Below are positions 1 to 12,031 of a stretch of DNA of 64,000 nucleotides, in pieces. The stretch is from Tetrastigma voinierianum (taxonomy: Eukaryota > Streptophyta > Magnoliopsida > Vitales > Vitaceae): positions 43,116 through 107,115 of the forward strand of contig JAEQBH010005397.1 of assembly GCA_016808115.1 (NCBI GenBank). The letters are read 5' to 3'. The notes under the pieces are model-generated. The model searched no databases, was not told the origin of the DNA, and worked only from the letters and a program-made list of their open reading frames with translations. The position numbers were made by a program, and so were the translations under genes. The first letter of the stretch is position 1, and each line of letters starts with the position of its first letter.

Positions 1-540
1 GCCTTGAGGACTCGACCCATATGTGTCTTGAAGGTCACTCTCAAAGAGTAAGACTAGGGCCCAAAACTAAGCCTAGGGCCGAAACCAAGCCCAACAGACT
101 GGACGGGTGACGAGGATAATCCATTGTCCACCAGTTAAGTCGTAAGAAAGGAAAGCACCCTACCTTCATGATTCGATATCTACCCATTAAGGGAAATAAG
201 ATCTCCCACGATTATGGCTCTCTAATTATCCTCTAATATTCAGTTAGCGATAAGGAAAGAAGATCCCCCTTGAAATTGGGAGATGTCGTATCACCATCAG
301 CGAGAAAGTCGCCGTGATCATCCGCTATAAATATCGGCGATCCCGCCCAAAAGAAGATGCGGTCATAAGGCCATCGCCAGTTCGTTCTTTACTTTTCATA
401 GAATATTGACTTAGGCATCGGAGAGGTGGCGAGCACATCCCGCGGATCACCCGCTGGTCACGGGTTCTGGCTTGTGATTTGGCTGACGGGCCAAACTCGG
501 CGACCTAAGGCGCTACGCTTTATATCGACAGAAAAGCACC
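1..540 (+). mobile_element. Tat/Ogre-like LTR 3' fragment
   Basis: A TATA-like box (TATAAATA, 326-333) is followed about 80 bp later by GACTTAGGCATCGGAG (408-423). That string is characteristic of the R/U5 part of Tat/Ogre-type Ty3/gypsy LTRs in plants. The piece continues into GC-rich sequence and stops before a (TA)n tract; its start lies outside the window. No coding sequence accompanies it. The lineage call rests on these two signals only, so another gypsy lineage with a similar leader is possible. Confidence 0.5.
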
Positions 541-572
541 ATCAATAAAAATTATAGTGAAAAGGAAATAAC

Positions 573-574
<2 letters not shown>

Positions 575-652
<78 letters not shown>
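575..652. repeat. (TA)39 microsatellite
   Basis: An uninterrupted TA dinucleotide run. It lies at the junction between the Tat/Ogre-like LTR fragment and AT-rich DNA. Confidence 0.97.
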
Positions 653-654
<2 letters not shown>

Positions 655-899
655 AAAATATCATTAAGTTTGATTTTTCCTCATTCTCACCACAAAAACA
701 ATGAAAATATGCATATATTAGTTTTTAATAAAGAAAATAATTTATTTCTTTTTCTTCTTCTTCGTTATTCAAACTATTTTCATTAAAAAAATATAAATTT
801 TCAACTTCGAAAAATTCTAATTTACTAATAGGTTCATTTCCTTTGAACATTCTTTTCTAATTTCCATGGTTTTACTTCTAAATCTCTTGGTTTCCAAAT
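653..899. other. AT-rich spacer, nothing recognised
   Basis: AT-rich DNA with pyrimidine runs between the microsatellite and the end of the element A LTR. I see no coding potential, repeat unit or LTR terminus. Confidence 0.6.
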
Positions 900-3340
900 T
901 GTGGGACCCTTCCTAGTGACGGGAAATCTGGCAACTCCACATTAACCTCCATTAAGCTCGCTCATTGACAAGTTACCACGAAGCTAAAAGCGGGTTAAAG
1001 CTGTAGGTGTCTTTGAAACGTGGGTTATAAAATTTCACTTTCTAATCAATCACTTTAGATTGCGAAAATCCGGCCTCTTAGCACAGGTGGTCAAGCCCAA
1101 AATACAAAAATCTGTATAAAACACTCCCAATGTTTTCCAAATATCCAACTCTGATCTTCAAGCGGGACCTCTGGTCCTCATCAAAATATAAGATAAGAAT
1201 CAATCAACATAATTTCATACTTAACCCGTTTTCTCAAAACCATGCATGCATATTTTACAAAGATATTTACATATACAAATGCCACATTTACTTTTACTAT
1301 TTTATTTTACCTTATCTTATATATAATCACAACCGCAGCGTCTGAGGTGAGGATCTGGAAAAGTCTTTGGGCTTTGCTTTGCACCTGAAAAATTATTTTA
1401 AAAGCGAGCGTGAGCCAAACGGGCTGTCGTATTCTCAGTTCTAAATGTTAACATCTGCTTTGTTTGTACCTTGATATAAATATGCAGAAATGGTTGTAAG
1501 CGTTTTATGAGAAGCGAGTTTTGCTATGAAAACCATTTAAACTATTTACATTCTTAGCATTGAAAACTAATTCTGGCACGCTGAAAGCTGTTATAGAAAA
1601 CTATTACATTCTTTGCTTATTATGAAAACTATTCTCAACAACTATTTCGTGGTGGTTTAATATCTGAGTACTATCTTGTAAATCAAGTACCAACCACTTT
1701 GTGGCCCATTTACGAAATACCTGAGCGTGATGCCTTGGAACCTCGGAACCTGACATCAATAGTGAACCTCGGAACACTACCCGGCTAATATGGTCCGGTG
1801 AACACGGCGAGATCTCTATAGCATAATTGAACCTTGAAACCAAAATGCTTTCGGTGGAACCTCGAGACCAACACCTCATCGCTATGTACTAAGTCGGCGC
1901 TAACTATATACCGGATAATGCGGCGACTCCATATAAATATATACTAGATCCTAACCCTAAATTGCCGACCGGGCAATATAGTTAGTCTCAATATCCCATA
2001 ACTACCATGCGCGATCGAAATACATCGTAGAAGCGAAATTTGTGCCATCTAGGGGTTTTCTTAAACCGGTCAAGCATTTCTTAAATCTTGAATCGAACTT
2101 TTAGCAGTATAACAAGTGGGAGGTAAAAAAAATGCTTTATAAATTACTTTGTATTTTCAAAGCACTTTAAAATTTTGTAATTTAAACACTTTTGTTTTAG
2201 AAAAGGATTTTGAGTACTAACATTTTCTGCTTATTAAACTTAAGCACGACTCCACTACTTTTCTCGCCTTTGCTTTTAGCCTACACACTCAAACGAATAC
2301 GGCGAAAACATTAATCGCATGCGTATAGCGTAAAACTTAACGTACTTCACTATTCATAATACTATTCATACGTATTCACTATTCATTCTTCACTATTCAC
2401 TATTCATACGTATTCACTATTCATACATATTCATACGTATTCAATATTCATACGTATTCATATGTATTCACTATTTCACGTGGAAATCCGGCGAAATCCC
2501 GTGATTTCGGTACCCACGCGTAGCTCTCATCGCGTAGAGTAACTAACTCTTTGGTCGAAAAATTACATTTGTTGAACGTCATCATCTGAGAAAAACCAAA
2601 AATTAGGATTTTAAATTTTTACCTTAATTCTCAGTGAAATCCCATGTTTTAATTATGAGCACTTTTCGTTCTTGGTCGAATGGATCAAACCAGTCGATTT
2701 CCTTAAATCTGATAAAGAAAAGAAAAGAGAAAAAAATCAAATCTCTCTCTGCCTGATGCGTATCCTCTGTCAGTCTCCTTCCTTTTGCTTTCATTTTTTT
2801 AAAGTGGGACCCACATGTCCCATTTTTCTTTCATTTCTCAATCCGTTTCAGCCCCGAAATAATTTATTTTGTCCCGATTTCAATTTCATTTATCCTAATT
2901 GAATATTCTTTAAATATTTGCCATTTTTTGAGATTTTTCTAAATCCGTTTCGAGTTTCACTCTAACCGTCGCCTAGAAATTAAGTAAAATATTCCATTTG
3001 TCTGTGAAAATTCAACGAAACTTTCTGGGTTACTAGATTTCTTGAGGCAGACTTAGCAGCCGCGGTCCAGTTTGTTCATTCGAGATTTAGAGAGATTTCT
3101 AGGCTTCTATCAGTATATTGGCAATTTATTATTATTATTCTTTTGAAATTCCATAATTTGTTCTTTCACCCCCACCACTTCCCTTAATTGCAAAAGTGCC
3201 ACAATTCTTTGTAAACTTTACAATTTCATCCTTAATAACAACTTCCAAGAATACTACAATGACACTAAAAAGTCTTTTGGTGTACAAATGTGACCCTACG
3301 GTTACACGTACCGTACACCATCTCGGGACGGGGCGTTACA
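900..3340 (-). mobile_element. Element A 3' LTR
   Basis: The LTR begins on the minus strand with TGTAACGCCCCGTCCCGAGA at 3340 and ends near 900 at a TG/CA boundary. Its first 250 bp match the starts of the B LTRs near 29550 and 43410, including the shared text around AAATTATGGAATTTC. Its last 300 bp match the B LTR ends around 32200-32500. At about 2440 bp it is shorter than the B LTRs (about 2980 bp). It carries a private minisatellite at 2346-2475. Confidence 0.85.
2346..2475. repeat. Minisatellite inside the A LTR
   Basis: Imperfect tandem repeats built on CTATTCATACGTATTCA (unit about 12-18 bp, roughly eight units). The block is not seen at the corresponding place in either B LTR, so it arose or expanded in this copy. 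Confidence 0.85.
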
Positions 3341-3355
3341 AATCCTCCCTCCTTT
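3341..3355 (-). other. Polypurine tract of element A
   Basis: On the minus strand AAAGGAGGGAGGATT abuts the TGTAACG start of the 3' LTR. This is the expected plus-strand priming site of a gypsy element. Confidence 0.8.
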
Positions 3356-3359
3356 AGAA

Positions 3360-4640
3360 CATTTTGTCCTCAAAATGAACAAAACTAACATAAAGAGGAT
3401 ACATGATCTGAAACAGCGGGATATTGGTACGCATCAGGCCTCTGGCTCCCAGTAGGCGGCTCCCCAAGTAGATTTGCCTCCGTCTCATGAAGTTCTTCCA
3501 TAGGACTTTAACAGAAAGATTACTTTGCTCCTCGACACTTGTGCCTTTAGATCTCTGATTTGCCTGGTGTTTCCTCATCAGTCGGTCTGCTTTGGTTACT
3601 TTGGCTGATCTGAGTACATGGGAGGGATGCGGAATATACTTGCGGGCATGGATCATGAAACACATTATATGAACCTTAGGCAAACTCTGGAGGAAGATTA
3701 CAATCTGTATGCTATTGGTCCCACTCTGGCAATAATCTCATATGGCCCTATGTATCTGGGCCTCATCTTTCCACGTCTTCCAAATCTGAGGACACCTTTC
3801 CAAGGGGAAACTTTGAGGAAGACCCTATATATAAGCGTAGATCCCTCGGCGTTTAATGCATAACTGTCGTCCTGGCTATCTTGAGTCTTGTCTCGAGTTG
3901 TCTGGATCTTATCTAGATGTCTGTACTAACTAAGACTCTCGGTCTCTCTCTCCTATTTCATCCCAGCATACGGGAGTACGACACTTCAGGCCATACAATG
4001 CTTCAAATGGAGCCATGCCTATACTGGATTGATAACTGTTGTTGTAGGCGAACTCCATCAGAGATAAATGCATATCCCAACTTCCCTTAAACTCTATCAC
4101 GCATGTTCTAAGCATATCCTCTAGCGATACGAATAGTTATCTACATTGCGACCATCAGTCCTAGGATGGAAAATTTGTGCTAAAGTGTCCAGTCCCATGG
4201 CATCCTGTAAACTAGACGAAATGCGGATGAATCCCAGGGCCTCTATCTGAGACTATCGATATAGGAACACCATGTAATCTAACTATCTCCTCCACATATA
4301 ATTGAGCCAACTTGTTCAACGGTTCATCATTACTAACTGGAAGAAAATGCGTTGATTTCGTTAGTCTATCCACTATCACCCATATGGCATCGTGTTGTCT
4401 CTGAGTTCGGAAGCATTAACAAAATCCACTTAGTAATCTTATCCTTTCCATGGGAATCGGAGGTGTATCTTTCTGTGGGCTACGGTGCTCTTTGCCTTTA
4501 CCTGCTGACAGGTTAGGCATCTAGATACAAAATCTGCAATTTCCTTCTTCATGCCCTTCCACCAATAATGCTCCTCGAGGTATTATACATCATAGTCTTT
4601 ACCGGGGTGTATGGCATATCTTCGAAGAGTGAGCCTCTTC
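3360..4640 (-). pseudogene. Integrase and chromodomain remnant of element A
   Basis: Reading the minus strand, the integrase zinc-finger region is near 4640-4480, where the CLTCQQVKA motif is intact in one frame. The catalytic core follows, with a recognisable block at 4115-3930 (SLMEFAYNNSYQSS, MAPFEALYG). Sequence at 3850-3650 and 3600-3360 matches the C-terminal region and the HPSHVL and VKVLW stretches that precede and enter a Tekay chromodomain. The frame changes many times. In the family this enzyme inserts the cDNA and the chromodomain directs it to marked chromatin; this copy cannot encode a working protein. Confidence 0.8.
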
Positions 4641-6250
4641 ATGATTTCCTTTTAGTTCACCTATTTAGGTACACATTCAGAGCTCCTCCTAGCTATTCGC
4701 CATCGTCTCACATTCTTTTGGAACTGCGGTTTCCTACCTTCAATCTACACTTTCGACTTAGTAATATCGAGAAACATGTGCTGTAGTCTGATCCCACGAG
4801 AAGAGGGACAGACATAAAATGATGCCAGCGGTGTCCCTATCAGCTACTTGCAAGCTGAACTCCCAAAGATCCTCAACTCTATCAAGCAATGGGAGATATC
4901 TTTGGCTGCTGAGATAAGCATAGGAACCCTTTGGTTTCGGCCGACATCGGCCACTACATTAGCCTTCCGGATGGTACTCTATCGTGCGATCATAATCCTT
5001 AATCAACTCGACCGTGGCGCCTTAAGTTAAGCTCTTTCAGTGAAGATATCTGCGGGCTCTTATGATCGGTGAATATCGGCGGGAACCTTTACGTATAGAT
5101 AATGTCTCGGATCTTTAGAGCAAAAACCCTTCTTGCTAGTTCTAAATCATGGTTTGGGTAGTTACCTTCGTGTACTGCGACGGGAAGCATAAGCTATCCT
5201 CTACCATTACGCATCAAACACCTAACCCTTGTGGAAGCATCCTTGTATACCACATAAGCGTACTTTCACGGCGGTAGTGCTAACCTTTGTAGCTATCTTT
5301 AATCTACGCCTCGGCTCCTCAAAACTATCTTGCGGTGTCGACCCGCAATTTAGTCCTTTTTCAATAGATTTAATTGATAGGGGTTGCTATCTTGAAAATC
5401 CCTCAACAAATTTCATGTCTTTTTGCCAATCCAAGGAAGCGCGGACTTGAAACATGCGTGAAGTTTCTTCGAGTCAGCTATAACCCAAATCTTAGTATCA
5501 CACTTATACCTTTGTCGAAATGGCATGACCCAAGAAAGCTACTGTCCAACCAAGCGCACTTACTAAATTTAGCGTATAGCGGCGGCTCTCTAAGAATCTG
5601 CAGTGCTATCAGAATTCTGCATGTTCCTATGAATTTTGAGGTACCTTTAAATGCCATCAATGAATCGATCACAAACTTATCATCTGGTGAATACCACTAT
5701 TCATCAAATCCATGAGCATGGTAGGGCATTAGTTAATCAGAATGGCATTACCCCAAGACTCGTAGTGACCGTATCTCGTCCATAAAGGCAATCTTAGAAA
5801 CATCATTCTCGGACCTTCAAGCGATAGTAGCGACCTTAGGTCGATCTTGGGCTATACGCAAAGATCACTTGTAATTGGTCAAATAACTCATCTATACGAG
5901 GAAGCGGATATTGGTTGTGTATTTTCGCCCGATTCAACTGTCTATAGTCTATACACAACCGTAAGCTTTCATCTTTCTTCTTTACGAAGAGAACTGGAGC
6001 TCCCCACGATGAGGTACTAGGTCGGAAGAAGCCCTTGTTCAGCATTTCCTCCAATTGTGCCTTCAATTCTTTCAACTCTGCTGGCGCTATTCTGTATGGA
6101 GGAATGGATATTGGCTCGGTTCCTGGAATCAATTCAATAACAAACTCAATTGCTCTATCCAGGGGTAAACCTAAAATATCATCTGGAAAGACATCTGGAA
6201 ACTCTTTGACTATGGAGATGTCTTTCGGTAGTGTCCCCCTTGTCTCTTAT
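4641..6250 (-). pseudogene. RT and RNase H remnant of element A
   Basis: The clearest stretch is 6132-5836. It holds the RT N-terminal blocks PPYRIAPAELKELKAQLEE, WGAPVLFVKKKDESLRLC and DYRQLNRAKIHNQYPLPRID. Further along, near 5690-5550, the palm and thumb blocks survive as KFVI, LQILRE and YAKFSKC, but the catalytic DD pair of the [FY]xDD motif is not readable. RNase H between about 5400 and 4640 is very decayed. In the family this region makes the cDNA and removes the RNA strand. Stops and indels rule out function. Confidence 0.82.
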
Positions 6251-7680
6251 CCCTTTACAAATGCAAATAACAGCCTTTCGAGAAGCATTTTTCGGGCGGT
6301 CATGGCATTAATGAGACTGAGGCGTCTCTTCGATTCCCGAAATATCGCTGGTTCCTCTGTAGAACCAATCTTACTTCTTTTCTTTATATCAATCTAAGGT
6401 GGCTCACATCTTGGATAACTGATCCGTACCAGTTATGCTCGAATCATGGATACTGCGCTATCAAAATTCTGTGATCCTTATTACGGATCACCAATGCTGC
6501 TGGAACTATCCTTTCGGATATCATAGTATCCCCATTGGAGTGCGGAAACCACCGTACACGACCATCTATAGTTTGGGACTCTATGGTGCCTCTTAGTGAA
6601 TGAATGCTTGAAATAAATGAATGAGTGGCTCATGGGTCCACGATGCATATGCATCATGATCATAAGCTGAAGATACCATTAATCCGCGTCCGGTGATGCA
6701 TCGCCTCTGGCTGTGTGGCCCGAAAATACACGAGCACGAGTGCGAGTACGCTCTGTATCGGCCAATGGGAGTATTGCCTGCGCCTCCACCCTCTGTGACT
6801 TGCTGGTGTTGTGCGCCTGCTGAACCACCCCTACCCGGCTGGCTGGACCCGGCCCGGTGCCTGGGGTAGATAACTCTTTGTGCCTACCTCGAGGAAATTC
6901 TCTACGACTAGCGTGGACCAGGTCGGATAAAGCGACCTTCGCATGATGAAACATCTATCATGTTCATCACCTTTCTAAAGAGATGCCTCCTCGACATCTT
7001 TGCAGGCTGTGGAAAGATGATCCACGAAGATCTCACCACTTTTCTTGGGATTCTTGGTGATGAATGGATCCCATTAGATCTTTATCTCGTCCTGAGCCTC
7101 CAGTCCATTTCTTTCATTTCTTTCTACTAGACTGACTAGTGCCTGGTTGACTAATGCCGGGAGCACCTCTCTTCTTTGTAGCCCCTGAGGTTAAATGACT
7201 GTCCTTTACCACCTTAGTGTGGCCTCGAGCTTTCATAACATTGCTACTTGCTTTGCTTTTCTTTGTATCCTAGTAAACCAGAAACTTTGTGTCTCTGGTC
7301 TTGGTGGAAGGACCTCGTGTCCACGTCACCTTTAATTAATTATGGTGGAAAGACCTCATGTCTCGTCACCATATAATACTAGAAGCATGTACAATCTAAC
7401 CATAAGTACACTACCTCTGGGTCGCCGGTACCATCATAAGTTTTAGCCCTTAATTTTAGAGTGCTAACTATCATGCCCCTGCTCTTAAGGCTCCGGGTGT
7501 CGGCGGGTGGCGATGTAACAATACGTATAACTTTGATCCATGGTGAGAGTACCGCCACAGGTTTGCGGCCCTCGATGGTTCCTGCGAAATTTGATTCATT
7601 GAATCATTTTCCGATCTAGGGGTGTGCTCGACATATCTCTCTAGTGGTGCCTCCGGTGTGGAAGTCCTACATCGACCTCT
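6251..7680 (-). pseudogene. Gag and protease remnant of element A
   Basis: This region lines up by eye with two separated pieces of element B (32700-33712 and 39793-40450), which shows where B was interrupted. On the minus strand a gag N-terminal part lies near 7680-7400 and a degenerate CCHC knuckle near 7030-6930. A serine/proline-rich linker follows near 6900-6720, then a protease-like segment near 6680-6480. Most knuckle cysteines and the protease active site are no longer readable. The gag 5' end fades into non-homologous DNA at about 7680. Confidence 0.65.
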
Positions 7681-10452
7681 ACAAAAGTGAAATTAGAATT
7701 AACAAATCCTAATAAAGTAATTATTAATATTAAATCATAAATATAATTTATTTAAGAAATAAAATAAATGGAGGACGATATAAATGAAAAGGCAAAAAAA
7801 AACTTTGTCCATGAAGATTGGATGGCAGTTAGGTGTGTGTGGCTTGGAAGAGGGGGTTGGGGTTTATGAAAAGGAAGAAGACATTTGACAAGGACCCGAC
7901 CCGGAAACCCTCCCAAGATTTCTCGGGTGGTCCTTTGATGAAGTCCCATTGTACAAAACCATAGGGATGCAATGGAACTGCCTAAGAAAAGTAAACATAC
8001 GGTACCACAATACCTCAATTACCTAGATCCAATCCACGGCCAGGCCTACAGATGAGGTCATAACCACAGTATACATAATAAGGACTCATATGAGTTGATA
8101 CTAATATCGGAGCATTCTAAGAGTATTTCTTGATTGGGTTACAAAATGAAAGTAAATGGAGTCAACAAAACAAAAGGCGATAGATGGGGTGATCTTTATG
8201 TTTGTGCAGAAAATGGTGTTAGATACGGCGCGAGTAGGCCCTGATTGCTCGGACCTAGGGAACATATTTAAAACAATAAACGTGAGAAATAAATCTCAGT
8301 GAGTGGTATAATTTATATGGAAAATAATGTTTTTATTTTCGAAAATTTCTTCTTTGAACCTCATCCACTCTTTTTATGTGTTCCCCGTTTAGCAAGCGTT
8401 TCACAAAACCCAACTGCAAAGCCCAGCCAATACCAGTCATGCTCGAAAAATTTAAGACATCATTTTCAGAACCTTAAAACACGAATCTGTTTCACAACAT
8501 ACGATTGAGCATAAATATATATGCTTAACCATCGTAGCCATTAAAAATAACCATGAAAAATACCATAACCATAAATATTGAAAAGCTTATACTTTAATCG
8601 AGACTAACAGTATGCGATACCGTATACCCGTCATAAGCGAGTCGGGTAATCAGGCCTTACGACACCGTGGCAGCAATAAACCTTCGGTTAAACCCGGCCA
8701 TCACGTGGCAACTAATAAACCTCCGGGTAACCCGACCATCACGTGGCAACCTAAACCGGAGTAAAACCGATATCACGTGGCAACTAATAAACCTTCGGGT
8801 AAGCAGGCCATCACGTGACAACTAACTTTGATTAATCCCAGGACATCACGGTAGTGGAAATATATAATCCGTTTCCTTACTCACTTGTACCTACCCAACA
8901 AATACTGTATTAAAATCATTTCACAAAATCTCAAAAATCTCATTCTTAAAACAATAAGTTTTCAAAGTGGTTTAAAACCTCAATCCACGTACTCAACATA
9001 TTTAAATACCACAGACTCATCCATGAACACTGTAAAACTTCCAAATATTTAAAATGTTGACAAAATTCACATGAAATGATAACTTGTTTTTATAAAAACT
9101 GACATTTTCATTTATGCATAACCAACCGTCCGATCAAATAAGTTATATATGAAATAATTAACCACAAATATATATCATAATAATACCCCAAAACATTTTA
9201 AAACAAGTAAACCACTCACAGACTACGGAATGCTCGGTCTGCCCTGCCGGGATCGTCTCGGCTCGTCGGTAGTGCGTGTAATATAAATAAGATACTTACG
9301 CTAATGGCCCGGAACTGACAACATTGGAATGCTCTAGAAGTGTATGAAATAACACCGAACTATGAAACCATCTAAATTGGACTCAGACCAGGTCCAAATT
9401 CTGCAGTGTGCCCTATAATTACACGGTGTGCCCTATAGTCCGTACTCAAAAGTGGGGCTTTTTCACCCGAGCTAATTTCTGAAATTTAGATAGTCAATAA
9501 TTCATAAAAACATCAATTTCACTAATCCATGCTTCAATTTTCCAAACTTGACCAATTGATACTCAATTTTAGTCCCACCTTCACCGGTAATTACCTAAAT
9601 GACGAAAAATGGAAAACTAATAAGCGATGTCCAAGAGTTACAAGCCACATATCAATGGAAAGCCCGAGACCCGGGGGAACACATCAGTACCCTCACAGCG
9701 GTCCAAGGTTGTTGTGGTGTGGAAGCTTCGATCAGCGGTCGAAGTGACTTTGTTTTTGTCGTATCTTTCAAATGGTGAGAATCTGCAAAAGGTACCACGG
9801 AAGCCCAGGTTCGGAGGGTCAAAAATGGTGGAAAGGAGGTATGGGTCGGCTGAGATGGCCGGGTGAGAAACACAAAATCCGGCGACCCCAGTTTCGCGGT
9901 GGCGCGTAGCCAGTCGGCCCAATCCGGGCGTGTCCGAGTTCTTCTTGTGGGAAATTTCTGACGGCTGCGTCTCGGCGTCCTCCTCCTCCACGGCCAGCGC
10001 GTGTGTGCAAGGTGGGTGGCGGAGTTGCCTCCAGTTGAAACTTGAAACGGCACGAAATGGGTTAAATAATGAGTTTGGTGCTCACGGGTTTGAGGAGTTT
10101 TTTCTAGGGTTTTTGGAGCTCAAAATGAGTGTTTGGGGCTAGGGTTTCCTTTGGCACGCAAAGCTATGTATATATAGGGCTTAGGGTTGCTTTTCGAGTG
10201 GCTGCGAAACCGGCTTGGACCTTTGCTAAACCTTCTTTGTTTGAACTCCCTAGGTCATAACTTTCTATCAGTAAGTCGGATTTTGGCTTCAACTTAGATC
10301 AGCAGACTCGTCGACAAGGCCTACGAAAAGGTGTCTTAGTCAACCCAAAATTATGCACCTTGAAAAAAGTCAACTTTGGACCCACGTACTAAGTGTTGTC
10401 AAACTTGGTCAAACGTTTTAAAAACTTGTATTATTTAGTACGGGTCGTTACA
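7680..10452 (-). mobile_element. LTR J: chromovirus-type LTR, end uncertain
   Basis: The minus strand starts at 10452 with TGTAACGACCCG, a standard terminus of Tekay-like plant LTRs. Inside it are CGTAGTCTGTGAGTGG near 9215-9230 and CTCAGTGAGTGG near 8296-8308, the kind of text found within long chromovirus LTRs. A tandem array lies at 8641-8850. J does not match the A or B LTR at its start, so it belongs to another family. The lower boundary is uncertain (anywhere from 8040 to 7680). It may be a solo LTR or the remnant next to which A was truncated. Reading frames around 9640-10050 on both strands show no protein motif and appear to be chance ORFs. Confidence 0.6.
8641..8850. repeat. Tandem repeat in LTR J
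   Basis: About four imperfect units of roughly 45-50 bp sharing CCATCACGTGGCAAC and AATAAACCTTCGGGTAA. The core contains the G-box CACGTG. Confidence 0.85.
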
Positions 10453-11485
10453 ACATTTTTGTCTCATCAAAATATATTTCATTCAGTTCAATTTGGGTGA
10501 TTTGATGGACTCTTTATTAAATAGGGGCTCCATCTAATTGTAAAGCATAATTACCCCAACTTTGGGATCAAGCATCGGCTTAGACTACAAAATGTCACAC
10601 AAATCTCATAATTTTATCAATCTCAAATTAATAAGAAATTGAGTTTTGGACAAAAATAGGTTATTTAAAAAAAATTACAAATATAGGTTGAAATTCCCAA
10701 TGTGTGGCGTACCTACTTTGAGCATTAATTTGTTTTTTCAAACTGTTTGGTAAAATTTTTTTATTAGTTTAGGACAAGACTAAGAAATTCAAATTACTTG
10801 GGGGGGTAATGGGTGTATGAAAGTTCAGAACTATACTATTACAACATGAATACTAAAATCAATACAAATGCCAAGTGAATTACTAAATTAATATAAAGTG
10901 AATTAATAAAAATTAATATTGCTTATAATTGGATCCATCAAGTAATTATGTAAATGTTGCATAAAATTACATTGTTGGAATAATATCCAATTTAATAAAC
11001 AACATAATTATTGAGAATCTAGCTATCTTCGGTGATTGATTCTTAAATGGTCACAAAAATTTATAATCCTAAAAATTACCCTAACTAGTGACAGCTTAAG
11101 CTAATTTAGCAATAATGATTTCTAAAGTCATCCATAGGATGGCTATTCTTCCCCTAAGTGGCTGAGATCAATAAAAGTTTAAAGAAAAATTAATTAAAAA
11201 TTAAATTCTGATTTTTGAAGAAAGTTTGTTTGAAAGATGAATTCAATTAATGGTATAAGATCTTGGGGGGTCGTGCTTCACCAAGAACACTCGGTCTTGG
11301 GTGATCAAATAAATAGAGTCCTAGTTTTCTGAATAGGGGTTTCAACATATAGTTGGTCGTCTCAACCCCGCCTAGGTGGTCTTGGAAATTGGATGAAACC
11401 TAACCTCTTGTGTATAGTGAGTCGGCCCCTGGTACTTCTTTGTTAGTTTTGAAACTATTATAAAATTAAACGACCCTAAACTTCA
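10453..11485. other. AT-rich intergenic DNA, nothing recognised
   Basis: AT-rich sequence without coding potential or recognisable repeat termini. It separates LTR J from the CGTGT-rich repeat. Confidence 0.5.
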
Positions 11486-12031
11486 TAAGTGCACGGTAGG
11501 GGTGCGATTCGTGTTAATGGGTCGTGTTCGTGTACGTGTCAGTATGCCGGATCATTGTCAGCATTCGTCAAACCAAACCCGACACGAATAATAAAAGCGT
11601 GTCAACATTCGCTAGCAGAGCAGCCGTTTATTATTCGTGTTAGGCGGGTCAACACGAATATGACCCATTTAATTTGGTTATTTGAAATTATAAGAATTAT
11701 AATTAATCATTTATGCATATTTAACACAAATAACCTATTAAATTTAACATGTTTATTAATTTTATTATTTAAATTAATAGAAATTATAAATTAATAATCC
11801 ATATTTAACCTGAATAACTTATTAAATTGGTTAATTAATTAATATAATAGTCATGAGGTCCAATTCGGGTCAAATTCGAATTGTTAGGCAAGTGGCAGAA
11901 AATGGCTAAGATTTATTAACGTGTTAGGCGGGTTGACACGAATATGATACGAGCACGATTATGCTTTCAGCCCCGAACACTTAAGCCGTGTGGGTTCGTG
12001 TCGTGTTCACGTGTCGTGTCAAAAATTTTAC
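11486..12031. repeat. CGTGT-rich small repeat, possible non-autonomous DNA transposon
   Basis: Both ends are packed with CGTGTCGTGTT-like text. A 20-odd-bp segment containing TTAGGCGGGT and ACACGAATATGA occurs directly at about 11640 and again at about 11925. The middle is AT-rich. No ORF is present. Such CGTGT-rich ends are common in small non-autonomous hAT-like elements of plants, but I could not define clean terminal inverted repeats or a target duplication. A dispersed satellite-derived repeat is the alternative. Confidence 0.4.

Larger units (their letters stand above)
900..7680 (-). mobile_element. Element A: Tekay/Del-like chromovirus, 5' truncated
   Basis: On the minus strand the order is gag (from about 7680), protease, RT, RNase H, integrase, chromodomain remnant, polypurine tract and 3' LTR (3340 down to 900). 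The order and motifs are those of Tekay/Del chromoviruses. The LTR and coding parts align by eye with element B, so A and B are one family. The 5' LTR and PBS are missing: upstream of gag the sequence passes into unrelated LTR J. All coding parts carry stops and indels, so the copy is dead. Confidence 0.82.

Noticed and set aside
9638..10142. Overlapping open frames on both strands (up to 133 codons) as a possible host gene
   Set aside because: They lie in GC-richer LTR J sequence, overlap in several registers, and show no recognisable protein motif or splice-supported structure.
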